From NCBI GenBank assembly GCA_035556715.1, contig DATMER010000028.1, positions 124,001 to 188,000 of the forward strand: DNA of 64,000 nt, in the 5' to 3' direction. The DNA comes from DATMER01 sp035556715. GTDB lineage: Bacteria > Acidobacteriota > Thermoanaerobaculia > Multivoradales > UBA5704. Below, one piece after another: positions 51,928 through 63,101 of the stretch (position 1 is its first letter; each line of letters begins with the position of its first letter). The notes beneath the pieces were generated by a model that was not told the origin of the DNA, did not search any database, and saw only the letters and a list, made by a program, of their open reading frames with translations. The translations under genes and the position numbers were made by a program.

Positions 51928-54906
51928 TTAAAAACGGAACCGGAGCGCAAGCTGGACGATGCGGTTGTCGACCGCGGAGACGTCGTCGCCGAAGGTCGCC
52001 TGGGGGATGAGGATGTTGGTGGCCGGATTGTAGTTGTAGAAGACCGAGCGCTGGACGTTGATGTTGTCGCGGTCGAACACGTTGAAACCCTCCCCGATCA
52101 GCTCCAGGTCATAGCCCCCGATGCTGAACGCCTTCACCACGCGGAGATCGAGCGTGTAGCTGTTCGGAAGACGCTCCGAGTTGCGGCCTCCCGGCACGAT
52201 GTCGTTGCGGGTGTTGCCGTCGCGGTTGAGATCGTTCGTCACCGTCTGCGAGTACGGCTGCCCGGTCTGCGCGGTGGCGATCCAGCTCAGCGACCAGCCG
52301 CCGAGCAGGCTGTTGCGCCAGCCGGTCGCGGGCTGCATCCGGCCCAGGTCCCAGTAGCCGCTGATCACGAGGCGGTGGCGTTGATCGTTGCTGCCGGGCG
52401 CCCGGTCGTCGTCGAAATCGAAGGGGTTGGAGGGGAACTTGGCGTCGTCCGCGCTGCCGGGCACGACCGCGGTCGCGTCGGGGACGGTGTCCTCGACCTT
52501 GCCCAGGGTGTAGGCGACGTTCGCCTGCAGCCCGTCGCCGAAGCGCCGGCGCAGCTCCAGGGTGAGGCCGCTGTACTCCGACTCGGCGGTGCTCTGGAAC
52601 TCGATGATGCGTCCGAAGTTGACGAAGGGGCGGGCGGCCGGGAACTGGTCAACCGTGACCGTGCCTCCGCCCTGGACCGGGATGGCGGTGGGCACCGGCG
52701 GGAAAAGGTTGATATCGGTCGAGCGCTGCAGCTTGCGGCCTCTCACGTGGAGGAGGCCCGCGGCGAGCGCCAGCGAATCGTTGAAGGCGTGCTCCAGGCC
52801 GAGGCTCGCCTGGTGCACCTCGGGGTTCTCGTAGTCGCGGTCGAAGACGAAGATGGTCGGCTTGGGCAGCGCCGCGCCCGGCGGCAGGGTGGGGAAGATG
52901 TTGGGATAAACCGGCACCTGGCTGCCGGTGAACGTCACGGTCTGCACGTTGATGCCGTTGTTCGAATGCGCGGTGGCCACCATGATCGACGGCGTGCGGC
53001 CGTAGAACAGGCCGTAGCCGCCGCGGAAGACCGTGTGGGGGTTCATGGCCCACGAGAACCCGAGGCGCGGCGCGAGGTTGTCCTCGTCCACGTTGAGGAA
53101 GCTCGTGTCGATCCCGGCCGCGGCGAGCTGCGGATCGGGGTTCCGGACCTCGGGCTGGGCGATGTCCTGCACGTCGTAGCGGAGACCGAAGGTCATCGTG
53201 AACGAGGGCCGGATGTCCCATTCATCCTGGGCGTAGACCGCGGTCTCGAAGATGTCCGGAAATGTGACCGGTCCCGAGGTGCCGGGTCCCGCGAAGGCCT
53301 GCACGTAGCTCTCGCCCGGGCCGTCAGGGATGCCGCGGTTGAAGCTGGAGATCGAGTTGAACGTGTAGGCGCCGGAGAAGTTGCCGGGGAAGAAGTTCTC
53401 GATCTTGTCCTCGATCAGATCGAATCCGGTCTTCCAGGTGTGGCTGCCGCGGATCAGGGTGAGCGTGTCCGCGAGCTGCCAGCGTTCGAGCGCGGTCTCG
53501 CGGGGGCTGAAGAAGTTGCGCCCCACGGTGAGGATGGTGCGGCCGCCCTGGCGCACCGTGGCCTCGGGCAGGGCGCTGTTGGCGCGCCCCGGCTCGCGGT
53601 CTTCCGCGTACTGGCCGCGGACCTCGTTGAACGTCCGCGATCCGAGCACCGAGGCGAAGGAGCCGTTGAGGGTGCGCGTGTTCACCAGGCTGTCCCCGGT
53701 GTGCTCCTCGGCGTTGGTGGCGCCGCCGTTCTCGAAATTCGTCCCGGTGAACTCCTGGTGGTTGTAGCGCAGGGTGAGGCGGTTCGCGTCGCTCGCCTGC
53801 CAGTCCGCGCGCGCGAAGAGGACGTCCTGGTCCTGTCCGCGCTGCCAGTTGCCGGCCGCGCCGCGCAGCTTCTGCAGGCCGGCGACCGTGCCGGCATCGT
53901 TCGGCAGGGTCAGCCCGGCGAGGTTCTGATCGAGATTGATCTCGTTGGGGATCTCGTTCCGCTGCCCGTCGTAGGAGATGAAATAGAAAGCCTTTCCGCG
54001 CTGGATCGGTCCGCCGAGCGAGCCGCCGAACTGATCGAAGTGATAGGGCGACTTGGGACGCTGCGGGCTGGCCGTCTTGTTGACGAAGCTGTTGGCGTTG
54101 AGCGATTCGTCGCGGTAGAACCAGAAGAGCGAGCCCTGGGTGTCGTTCGTCCCTGACTTGGTGACCACGTTGATGACCGCGCCGCCCGCCCGTCCGTACT
54201 CGACCGAGTACGCGTTGGTGTTCACCTGGAACTCCTGCACCGCTTCCTGGCTGAACTGATAGGGAGCGCGCCCGGAGCCCGTGCGGCCGAACGTCTGGCC
54301 GAAGAAACTGTTGTTGTTGTCGGCGCCGTCGACGATCAGGCTGTTGAGCGTACCGCGCTGGCCCGCGAAGCTGATGTCTCCCAGCCGCACGTCGCGCGTG
54401 ACGCCCGGGGTGGTGAGCACGAAGTCGATGAAGTTCCGGCCGTTGACGGGCAGGTTGGCCACGGCCACCTCGTTGACGGTCGAGGCCTGATGGGTCCGCT
54501 CCTGCTCGAGGATCGGCGGCTGCGCCGTGACCTCGATCGTCGCCTCCACACCGGCCAGGCCGAGCGTCAGGTCGACGGTGAGCTGCTGCCCCACGTTGAG
54601 CTGGAGATGAGGCCGCTGGACGGTGCGGAAGCCGTCGAGAGCGGCGCTGACCTCGTAGGTGCCGACGGGCAGAAGCGGGGCCATGTACGACCCGGTGCCG
54701 TCCGTCGTGGTGGTGCGGGTCGCCTCCGTCTCCTCGTTGCGGACCGTGACGGTCGCTCCCGGCAGCACCGCGCCCGTTTCGTCCCGCACGGTGCCTTCGA
54801 TGGCGCCGCCGGCCGCGAGCGTCTGGGCCGGGGCCGGACTCGCCAGCAGGAGGAGCATGGCCCCGACGAAAGACTGCCCGAGGAGCCGCAGGAAGACCTG
54901 TCGCAT
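51928..54906 (-). CDS. Oar-like TonB-dependent receptor with carboxypeptidase-regulatory domain
   Basis: 992 residues from ATG 54906 with AAAGGAG upstream. Signal peptide about 1-27 (ending PAPAQ). CarboxypepD_reg/SpaA-like domain about 35-115 (AIEGTVRDETGAVLPGATVT, GTYEVSAALDGFRTVQRPHL). Plug about 140-240 (VNEVAVANLPVNGRNFIDFV, AQRGTLNSLIVDGADNNNSF) and a 22-stranded-type barrel to the end, finishing VQLALRFRF as outer-membrane proteins do. This Oar-like architecture is abundant in Acidobacteriota. It imports an unknown substrate with TonB. Upstream of it, the histidine kinase gene diverges. Confidence 0.92.
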   Translation of the reverse strand: MRQVFLRLLGQSFVGAMLLLLASPAPAQTLAAGGAIEGTVRDETGAVLPGATVTVRNEETEATRTTTTDGTGSYMAPLLPVGTYEVSAALDGFRTVQRPHLQLNVGQQLTVDLTLGLAGVEATIEVTAQPPILEQERTHQASTVNEVAVANLPVNGRNFIDFVLTTPGVTRDVRLGDISFAGQRGTLNSLIVDGADNNNSFFGQTFGRTGSGRAPYQFSQEAVQEFQVNTNAYSVEYGRAGGAVINVVTKSGTNDTQGSLFWFYRDESLNANSFVNKTASPQRPKSPYHFDQFGGSLGGPIQRGKAFYFISYDGQRNEIPNEINLDQNLAGLTLPNDAGTVAGLQKLRGAAGNWQRGQDQDVLFARADWQASDANRLTLRYNHQEFTGTNFENGGATNAEEHTGDSLVNTRTLNGSFASVLGSRTFNEVRGQYAEDREPGRANSALPEATVRQGGRTILTVGRNFFSPRETALERWQLADTLTLIRGSHTWKTGFDLIEDKIENFFPGNFSGAYTFNSISSFNRGIPDGPGESYVQAFAGPGTSGPVTFPDIFETAVYAQDEWDIRPSFTMTFGLRYDVQDIAQPEVRNPDPQLAAAGIDTSFLNVDEDNLAPRLGFSWAMNPHTVFRGGYGLFYGRTPSIMVATAHSNNGINVQTVTFTGSQVPVYPNIFPTLPPGAALPKPTIFVFDRDYENPEVHQASLGLEHAFNDSLALAAGLLHVRGRKLQRSTDINLFPPVPTAIPVQGGGTVTVDQFPAARPFVNFGRIIEFQSTAESEYSGLTLELRRRFGDGLQANVAYTLGKVEDTVPDATAVVPGSADDAKFPSNPFDFDDDRAPGSNDQRHRLVISGYWDLGRMQPATGWRNSLLGGWSLSWIATAQTGQPYSQTVTNDLNRDGNTRNDIVPGGRNSERLPNSYTLDLRVVKAFSIGGYDLELIGEGFNVFDRDNINVQRSVFYNYNPATNILIPQATFGDDVSAVDNRIVQLALRFRF

Positions 54907-55064
54907 GTTTTTTCTCCTTTGAGGGTACGTGGAACGTGAGGATGATGCCATGCCAGGCGACCAGTGGCAAGGGCAGGGAACCTGCGGCGCAGCCTTGATC
55001 GGCGTCCGGCTCTTGACTACACTGGGAGGAAGCCCGTTGGAAAGCGTCGACCGAGAGGCACTCG

Positions 55065-57647
<2,583 letters not shown>

Positions 57648-57664
57648 GAAGGTCTACAAAGGCG

Positions 57665-57705
57665 TGCCGCCCGCCCTCCCGATCGCGAAGAGAGGGCGGG
57701 CGGCA
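57665..57705. terminator. Bidirectional terminator hairpin
   Basis: A 14-bp perfect stem (TGCCGCCCGCCCTC with GAGGGCGGGCGGCA) and 13-base loop sit between the convergent stops of the histidine kinase (57647) and the RTX gene (57712). There is no T-tract on either strand, but the stem is very stable. Confidence 0.65.
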
Positions 57706-57711
57706 GCGAGG

Positions 57712-58170
57712 TCAGAGCTCGCAGTTGGTGACGGTCTCTCCGTTGATGCAGGTGTCCGTGCCGATGTCCCCGTTCAGGACATCGGTGCCGCTGCCGCCGT
57801 CCAGGTCGTCGTCCCCGGAGTCGCCGTCGAGGTTGTCATCTCCGGAGTTGCCGAAGAGGTCGTCGTCCTCCGAATTGCCGCGGAGCACGTCGTCCTCGGA
57901 GCCGCCGTTGAGGATGTCGTCCTCGGAGCCGCCGCAAAGGCGGTCGTCCGACTCGAACCCGTTGAGGGTATCGGCCCCGGCCTGACCTCGGATGCAGTCA
58001 CAGCCCGAGCTGCCGTTGAGGATGTCGTTGCCGGCCGTGCCGGTGACGAAGTTGCAGCCGATCTGGCAGATGCACGCGATCTCGATCTGCGCCTGCGCAG
58101 GGGCGGTGCCCAGCAGCAGCAGAAAAGCCGCTGCCAAGCCCAGGGGAAGGTACTTCGCTCCTCTCGACAT
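57712..58170 (-). CDS. Small secreted RTX-type calcium-binding repeat protein
   Basis: 152 residues, ATG start. Signal peptide about 1-28 (ending APAQAQ). A cysteine-rich start (IACICQIGCNF) is followed by about ten RTX nonapeptide-like units, for example GTAGNDILNGSSG, GGSEDDILNG, GNSGDDNLDGDSG and GGSGTDVLNG. RTX repeats form calcium-dependent beta-rolls in secreted proteins. The large toxins have hundreds of residues before the repeats; here the repeats are the whole mature protein, plus four to six cysteines. Function unknown. Confidence 0.85.
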   Translation of the reverse strand: MSRGAKYLPLGLAAAFLLLLGTAPAQAQIEIACICQIGCNFVTGTAGNDILNGSSGCDCIRGQAGADTLNGFESDDRLCGGSEDDILNGGSEDDVLRGNSEDDDLFGNSGDDNLDGDSGDDDLDGGSGTDVLNGDIGTDTCINGETVTNCEL

Positions 58171-58300
58171 TTGTCCTGCCTCCTTTTCTGGTAGGTGCTG
58201 CTGCCAGCCGTCAATGCAAGGAACAGAACGTTAGCATAGTTCTCTACGCATAAACGTAGAACTGCTGGAGATCTCCCAAAGGGAGAGGAGAGGCGCTTGG

Positions 58301-59203
58301 CTAGCTGCTCAGGACGGCTGCGGCCACGTCATGCACCGGCGTCTCCACGCCTGCCTGCCTGCCGAGACGGGAGACGGCGCCGCTCAGGTCGTCGATCTCC
58401 GTGGGGCCGCCCGACTCCAGGTCGAGCAGGAAGCTCGGCTTGAGCGCCGGGGCCAGGGAGTCGACGAAGCCGAGGATCTTCGACGCGTCCTCCTCGGACA
58501 GGTTCACCCCGAGGGCGCGGCCCACGGCGAGGACCTCGCGGACGGCGCGCTCGATGAGGAGGTGCCCCAGGGGCCGGTCGCGGATCGAGCCGACGGGGGA
58601 GCGGGACAGGCCGCAGGCCGCGGCCATGGAGGAGATGAAGGCAAGCTTCCGCCACAGGTCGGCGGTGATGTCGTCCGAGGCGCGGGCGTCGGGGCCGGCC
58701 TCGCGGAAGGCTGCGGCGATGCGCTCGGCGCGCTTGGAAAGGCCTCCGCTCCGTTCCCCCACGACCACTCTCTGGAACGAGCTGCGGCGCTCCACGACCC
58801 CTGGCCCAACCCGGGCCGCACTGATTTCCGTCAGCCCGCCGAGCACCCGGTCGCCGGGCACACCGTCCGCGATCAACCGGTCGGCCGCCTCCACACCGTT
58901 GAGCAGCGGCAGGATGTTCGCGCCGGCCTCAGCCAGGAGCCGGGCCGCGGGAGCGATCTCCCGCAGAGAGTAGGTCTTGACTGCCACGATGGCGAGGTCG
59001 ACCGCTCCCAGCTCCGCCGGGTCGCCAGCCGCCTCTACCGCTGCGGTCCAGGTCCCCTCCGGAGTACGGACCTCGAGCCCCCGCTCGCGCAGGGCGTCGA
59101 GATGGGCTCCCCGGGCCAGCACTGCCACGGAATGACCTGCGCGGGCGAGCGCGCCGCCGAAATAACCGCCGACTCCACCCGCGCCCAGGACCGCGATTCT
59201 CAT
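58301..59203 (-). CDS. 2-Dehydropantoate 2-reductase family protein (ApbA/PanE)
   Basis: 300 residues. N-terminal Rossmann motif IAVLGAGGVGGYFGGALARAG, then VAVKTYSLREIAPAARLLAE, LPLLNGVEAADRLIADGVPG, and the C-terminal helical domain with DLWRKLAFISSMAAACGLSR (catalytic Lys) and SFLLDLESGGPTEIDDLSGA. The family reduces ketopantoate to pantoate in coenzyme A synthesis; ApbA-like homologues may have other substrates. Its start overlaps, by ATGA, the stop of a broken serine carboxypeptidase tail. Confidence 0.88.
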   Translation of the reverse strand: MRIAVLGAGGVGGYFGGALARAGHSVAVLARGAHLDALRERGLEVRTPEGTWTAAVEAAGDPAELGAVDLAIVAVKTYSLREIAPAARLLAEAGANILPLLNGVEAADRLIADGVPGDRVLGGLTEISAARVGPGVVERRSSFQRVVVGERSGGLSKRAERIAAAFREAGPDARASDDITADLWRKLAFISSMAAACGLSRSPVGSIRDRPLGHLLIERAVREVLAVGRALGVNLSEEDASKILGFVDSLAPALKPSFLLDLESGGPTEIDDLSGAVSRLGRQAGVETPVHDVAAAVLSS

Positions 59204-59337
59204 CGGCGGGATTGTGTCACGGTCGCGGACTCGTAGAAGGCGGCCGGATCCTTCTTCAACTGGATGAGCGATGCCTCGTGCAGGTACATCATGTGACCAG
59301 ACTCGTACTGCGTCGGGAAGGCCTGAGGCTGCCGCGA
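59200..59337 (-). pseudogene. C-terminal remnant of a peptidase S10 (serine carboxypeptidase) gene
   Basis: Minus-strand translation of 59337-59200 gives AFPTQYESGHMMYLHEASLI followed by QLKKDPAAFYESA and a stop at 59200-59202. The YESGHMMYLH segment with the catalytic His and the following LKKDxxAF helix are the C-terminal signature of S10 carboxypeptidases. No start, Ser or Asp region precedes it; the frame soon enters low-complexity DNA and then the 3' end of the 59383 gene. The stop overlaps the PanE start by ATGA, the trace of an old operon. A pseudogene remnant. Confidence 0.7.
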
Positions 59338-59382
59338 CGACGCCCGGGGAGGAGGCGGGCGCCGCCGCGGCAGCCGTCAGGT

Positions 59383-60468
59383 TCAGCGGCCGGGTCCGAC
59401 GATCCGGATGGTCTCCTTGAGCTCGGTCTCGGCGCCGTCCACGCTCAGGCGGATGATGATCTCGTGCCTCTCGCCCGCCTTGGGCGTGTCCAGGGTCTCG
59501 ATGGCGTCGCTCTTGGAGAAGAAGGCGCGGATGTGGTTGCCGTTGCGGCTCGCCCGCAGGGCGGGGAGGGGCGCGGCGGCGGGGTCGGTGCCGACCAGCA
59601 CGATGGAGTCGAGGTCGACGTCTCCGAGGCCGTCGCCGGTGATCTTCACGCTCACCGTGCCGGCGCTCCCGGCCCAGTTCGTGTTCCAGGTGTCGGGCTG
59701 GACCAGGGCTTCGAAGTCCTCTTCCTCGCCGCCGTCGTCGGCCCCGCCGCCCGGTCCGACCACGCGCACACGCAGGGACAGACTCTTGGTCTCGTCGCCC
59801 GCCGTGAACTCGATCTTGAGCTCGTGAGTCTCGCCGCGCTCCGGGGTGTCGAGCAGGTCCAGGGCGTCGCCCTTGGCGAAGAAGGCGCGGATCTGATTCT
59901 TGCTGGCCTGGACGCGCTGCGGTTCCAGTTCCCCGCCGGAGCCCACGAGCACGATGGAATCGGCGTCGATCTTGTCGAGCCCGCTGCCGCGGATCACGAC
60001 GGACACGGTGCCTTCGCTGTTCTCCCAGTTGGTGTTCCAGGTGTCGGGCTGGATGTCGGCGCTGAGGTCGCGAGGCTTTCCGCCGCCCTCGTTCCCGCCG
60101 CCATTCCCCCCATTCCCCCCACCGTTCCCACCGTTCCCGTTTCCCCCGTTGCCATTCCCGTTCCCCCCATTCCCGTTGCCATTCCCGTTTCCACCGCCAC
60201 CCTTTCCGTTACCGCCCTTGGCCTCGGCGAGCGTCGGGCCAGGGCCATCCTGCGCGGCGCGGGCCTGGAGCCGAGCTCCGGGCTCGCGAGAGGCGCGATC
60301 CACCAGTGGAGTCCGCTCACCGGCGACGTTCTCGCTGGCGACGCTGGCCTGGGAGACGGCGACGGGCTCGGGTTCTGTGGGAAGTCTGTGGCTCTCGCTG
60401 CAGCCGCCGAAGAGGCTGGCGGTCGCGAGCACGAAGGCGAACAGCGGGAGTCGGTGAACCTGGCGCAT
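59383..60468 (-). CDS. Lipoprotein with Gly/Asn-rich linker and two repeated Ig-like domains
   Basis: 361 residues. Lipobox near residues 19-23 (LFGGC, Cys23). A disordered Gly/Asn-rich region (GGNGNGNG-type repeats) spans about 85-130. Two domains of about 100 residues repeat the block QPDTWNTNWxxSxGTVSVxI, a GL..(I/V)D.DSIVLVG stretch, then IRAFF(A/S)K and LDTPxxGExHE. These look like IPT/TIG or Ig-like beta domains. Probably anchored to the outer membrane with the repeats extended by the flexible linker. No enzyme motif is visible; function unknown. Confidence 0.8.
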   Translation of the reverse strand: MRQVHRLPLFAFVLATASLFGGCSESHRLPTEPEPVAVSQASVASENVAGERTPLVDRASREPGARLQARAAQDGPGPTLAEAKGGNGKGGGGNGNGNGNGGNGNGNGGNGNGGNGGGNGGNGGGNEGGGKPRDLSADIQPDTWNTNWENSEGTVSVVIRGSGLDKIDADSIVLVGSGGELEPQRVQASKNQIRAFFAKGDALDLLDTPERGETHELKIEFTAGDETKSLSLRVRVVGPGGGADDGGEEEDFEALVQPDTWNTNWAGSAGTVSVKITGDGLGDVDLDSIVLVGTDPAAAPLPALRASRNGNHIRAFFSKSDAIETLDTPKAGERHEIIIRLSVDGAETELKETIRIVGPGR

Positions 60469-60586
60469 CGTTGAGCCCTCCTGGTCTGAAGGGAGGTTAG
60501 CCGCTCCCGCCGTCTGCCGCTGTCAATCGCGTCACGAGGTTGGTGTGACGTGGTTCACAGCGGATCTCTTCCTATAATGGCTCGCC

Positions 60587-61012
60587 ATGCGCAAGGCGCC
60601 CCCTCCTCCGGACCCCGAGATGGGTATGTGGCAGGGCCGGTCCATCGCCCGCCGGTTCGTCTCGCCGGACGGCATGACCGTGCTCGTCGGCCGGACGGCC
60701 GAGGACAATGACGTGCTCTCCCTGAAGCTGGGCGCTCCGCGGGACTTCTGGTTCCACGTGGCCGGGGAGTCGGGCTCGCACGTGGTCGTGCGCAACCCGG
60801 AGGGGGTGGACCGCCTTCCCAAGGAGACCGAGCGCTTCGCCGCGTCGCTGGCCGCGGGCTACTCCAAGGCGCGGAAGGGCGGGCGGGTGTCGGTCCACAT
60901 GTGCACCTGTGCCGATGTGAGCAAGCGCCGGGGCTCGCCGCCCGGGGAGGTGGTCCTCGACCGCTTCAAGAGCGTTCAGGTTGCTCCGTGGCGACCAGAT
61001 ATGGATGGCTAG
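60587..61012 (+). CDS. Stand-alone NFACT-R (DUF814) domain protein
   Basis: 141 residues, ATG start. The signature block DFWFHVAGESGSHVVVRNP with a preceding VLVGRTAEDNDVLSLKLG is the NFACT-R/DUF814 fold of RqcH/Tae2 proteins. The HVxxxxGSHV motif and later AAGYSKARKGGRVSVHMC match. Full RqcH proteins are about 550 residues with NFACT-N and coiled-coil domains, so this is a domain-only version known in some bacteria, probably an RNA or tRNA binder of uncertain role. Its stop overlaps the convergent peroxiredoxin gene by 4 bp. Confidence 0.85.
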   Translation: MRKAPPPPDPEMGMWQGRSIARRFVSPDGMTVLVGRTAEDNDVLSLKLGAPRDFWFHVAGESGSHVVVRNPEGVDRLPKETERFAASLAAGYSKARKGGRVSVHMCTCADVSKRRGSPPGEVVLDRFKSVQVAPWRPDMDG

Positions 61013-61491
61013 AGCACTTCAAGGATCTTCTCGGCGCTGCTGACTTCGAACCGGCCGGGCTGGTCGACGTGGAGGGCCTTGACGATGCCGTCCTCGATCA
61101 GCGCGGAGTAGCGGCGGGAGCGGGTGCCCAGGCCGAAGCGGGAGGAGTCCTGGTCCAAGCCCATGGCGCGGGCGAAGTCGCCGTTGCCGTCGGCCAGCAT
61201 CAGGATCTTGTCTCCGACCTCCCGGAGCTTGGCCCATGCGTCCATCACGTAATGGTCATTGACCGCTACACAGGCAATCAGGTCGACGCCTTTCGCCTTG
61301 ATGGCGTCGGCCGCCTCCACGAAGCCGGGCAGGTGGTAGTCCGAGCAGGTGGGAGTGAACGCTCCCGGGACCGCGAAGAGCACCGCCCTCCTTCCCCGGA
61401 ACAATTCGGCCGTCGAAACCTCCCGCTCGCGGCCCGCGGCCACGGTCCTGAGCGTCACGTCCGGAATCCGGTCCCCGATCTGAATGGGCAT
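61009..61491 (-). CDS. Peroxiredoxin, Prx5 type
   Basis: 160 residues. The peroxidatic Cys lies in AVPGAFTPTCSDYHLPGF, the diagnostic Prx5 motif, after IQIGDRIPDVTLRTVAAGRE. ALIEDGIVKALHVDQPGRFE in the C-terminal half is conserved. No clear resolving Cys is seen, so it probably uses glutathione, thioredoxin or glutaredoxin as reductant. Cytoplasmic detoxification of peroxides. It is divergent from the pilT-like gene across tandem array 4. Confidence 0.9.
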   Translation of the reverse strand: MPIQIGDRIPDVTLRTVAAGREREVSTAELFRGRRAVLFAVPGAFTPTCSDYHLPGFVEAADAIKAKGVDLIACVAVNDHYVMDAWAKLREVGDKILMLADGNGDFARAMGLDQDSSRFGLGTRSRRYSALIEDGIVKALHVDQPGRFEVSSAEKILEVL

Positions 61492-61573
61492 GGCGACATC
61501 CTATCTCCAACCAGCTCCGCAGGCATCCGGGGGCTCTGTCGGCAGGCCGGATCGCCGGTTATCCGGCGCTGCG

Positions 61574-61776
61574 AGCCTGAAAACGGGGCGAACAGGCTGA
61601 AAACAGCCCGGATAGCCTGAAATCGGGCGTGGATAGGCTGTAAACGGCCCGAACAGGCTGAAATCGGCCCGCACAGCCTCGCAACGGGCGTGAATAGCCT
61701 CTAAATGGCGTGGACAGCCTGAATTTCTGGCTGAATAGCCTGTTTTTCCGGCGGACAGCCTGTCAGCCGCCGTGAG
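61574..61776. repeat. Degenerate 20-21-bp tandem array 4
   Basis: Ten units start at 61574, 61594, 61614, 61635, 61655, 61675, 61696, 61716, 61737 and 61757. Every unit starts with the five bases AGCCT or AGGCT (usually followed by G), then a variable 15-16 bases often shaped GAAA(A/T)CGG. Units are 20 or 21 bp. The array lies between the divergent peroxiredoxin and PilT genes, 83 bp upstream of the first and 80 bp upstream of the second. No gene is supported in the 364-bp gap. Confidence 0.88.
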
Positions 61777-61855
61777 AGGCGATTCGCGCGGATTTCAGGC
61801 TCGGCGGATGGACGAATCCCCGCTTTGGCCCGTATGTTGCCTCAAAGGAGACGGC

Positions 61856-63091
61856 ATGACCCAGAAGCTGAAGGATCCCGAGCTCGACCGGCTCGTCCAC
61901 GAGCTCAACCGGCAGGACCCTCCTGAAGAGACCGCCTCCCCCGCGGCAGTGGCTCTCTCCACGACCGAGGAGCTCGACGCTCCGGTCCGCTCGCGCGTGC
62001 AGGAGGGGGAGCCCCTTGACACGCTGCTCCTGGAGATGGCCCGGCAGGGGGCGAGCGACCTGCTGCTCCTCGCCGGCATGCCTCCGGTCTTCCGCGTGGA
62101 CGGCCGGCTGATCCGGGCTCAGGCCGAGTCCCTGGACGGCGACGAGGTGGTGCAGATGTTCAAGCCCCACCTGGGATCACGGGCCCGCCGCGACCTGGAG
62201 GAGCGGGGCTCGGCGGACTTCTCCCTGAGGCTGGCTCCCGGCCGGGAGCTGGACGAGGGGGGAGGACCCTCCCGGCGCTTCCGGGTCAACCTCCACCGCC
62301 AGCGGGGTCAGCTCGCGTCGGCCATCCGCGCCCTCCCCCTGGAGGTGCCCAGCCTGGCGGGGCTCAACCTTCCTCCTTCCCTTGCCGAGCTGATCCGGCC
62401 GAGCCGCGGCCTCGTCCTTCTCTGCGGCCCCACCGGCTCGGGGAAGACCACGACCCTCGCCGCCCTGGTCGCCGAGATCAACCGCAACCGCACGGCCCAC
62501 ATCATCACCATAGAGGATCCGGTCGAGTACGAGCACCGCTCGGTCAAGTCGGTCGTCGAGCACATCGAGGTGGGGCGGGACGCCCGCTCCTTCCACGAGG
62601 CCCTGCGCGCCTCCCTGCGCCAGGACCCGGACGTCATCCTGGTGGGGGAGATGCGCGACCTGGAGACGGTCGCGACGGCCCTGACCGCGGCCGAGACCGG
62701 CCACCTGGTGCTCTCGACCCTGCACACCAACGACGCCGCCCAGGCGGTGCACCGGATCGTGGACGTCTTCCCTCCGGCGCAGCAGGCGCAGATCCGCCAC
62801 CAACTCGCGCTCTCGCTCCATGCCATCGTGGTGCAGCAGCTCGTGCCCCGGGCCGACGGCCGCGGGCGCATCCCCGCGATCGAGCTGCTGATGGCCACCT
62901 ACCCTGTGCGCCACCACATCCGCAGCGACAACCTCCAGAAGCTCTACAACGAGATCTCCCTCGGCAGGCGCCACGGGATGATCTCCATGGAGGAGTCGCT
63001 GGGGCAGCTCGCGCTCCAGGGGATCATCGACCCCGAGGAGGCGAGGGTGCGGGCGAGCCATCCCGACGAGATGGAGAGCCAGTTGCGGTAG
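61856..63091 (+). CDS. Type IV pilus twitching-motility ATPase, PilT/PilU family
   Basis: 411 residues from ATG 61856 with AAAGGAG 6-12 bp upstream; the longer frame through array 4 is rejected. N-terminal extension of about 55 residues, then MARQGASDLLLLAGMPPVFR typical of PilT N-domains. Walker A GPTGSGKTTT (191-200), Asp box HIITIEDPVEYEHR, Walker B DPDVILVGEMRDLETV, His box GHLVLSTLHTNDAAQAV. It powers pilus retraction by hydrolysing ATP at the inner-membrane base. PilT rather than PilU cannot be decided; no other pilus genes are in the window. Confidence 0.92.
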   Translation: MTQKLKDPELDRLVHELNRQDPPEETASPAAVALSTTEELDAPVRSRVQEGEPLDTLLLEMARQGASDLLLLAGMPPVFRVDGRLIRAQAESLDGDEVVQMFKPHLGSRARRDLEERGSADFSLRLAPGRELDEGGGPSRRFRVNLHRQRGQLASAIRALPLEVPSLAGLNLPPSLAELIRPSRGLVLLCGPTGSGKTTTLAALVAEINRNRTAHIITIEDPVEYEHRSVKSVVEHIEVGRDARSFHEALRASLRQDPDVILVGEMRDLETVATALTAAETGHLVLSTLHTNDAAQAVHRIVDVFPPAQQAQIRHQLALSLHAIVVQQLVPRADGRGRIPAIELLMATYPVRHHIRSDNLQKLYNEISLGRRHGMISMEESLGQLALQGIIDPEEARVRASHPDEMESQLR

Positions 63092-63101
63092 GCTTCACCC
63101 C

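Noticed and set aside
50458..54156. Plus-strand open frame of 1232 codons antisense to the PHP and TonB-receptor genes
   Set aside because: Both minus-strand genes have clear families; the antisense frame is a by-product of high GC codon bias.
58233..58264. Stem with a 2-base bulge (AGTTCTCTACG/CGTAGAACT) between the RTX and PanE-like genes
   Set aside because: The pairing is imperfect, there is no T-run, and no regulatory family fits; too weak to list as a feature.
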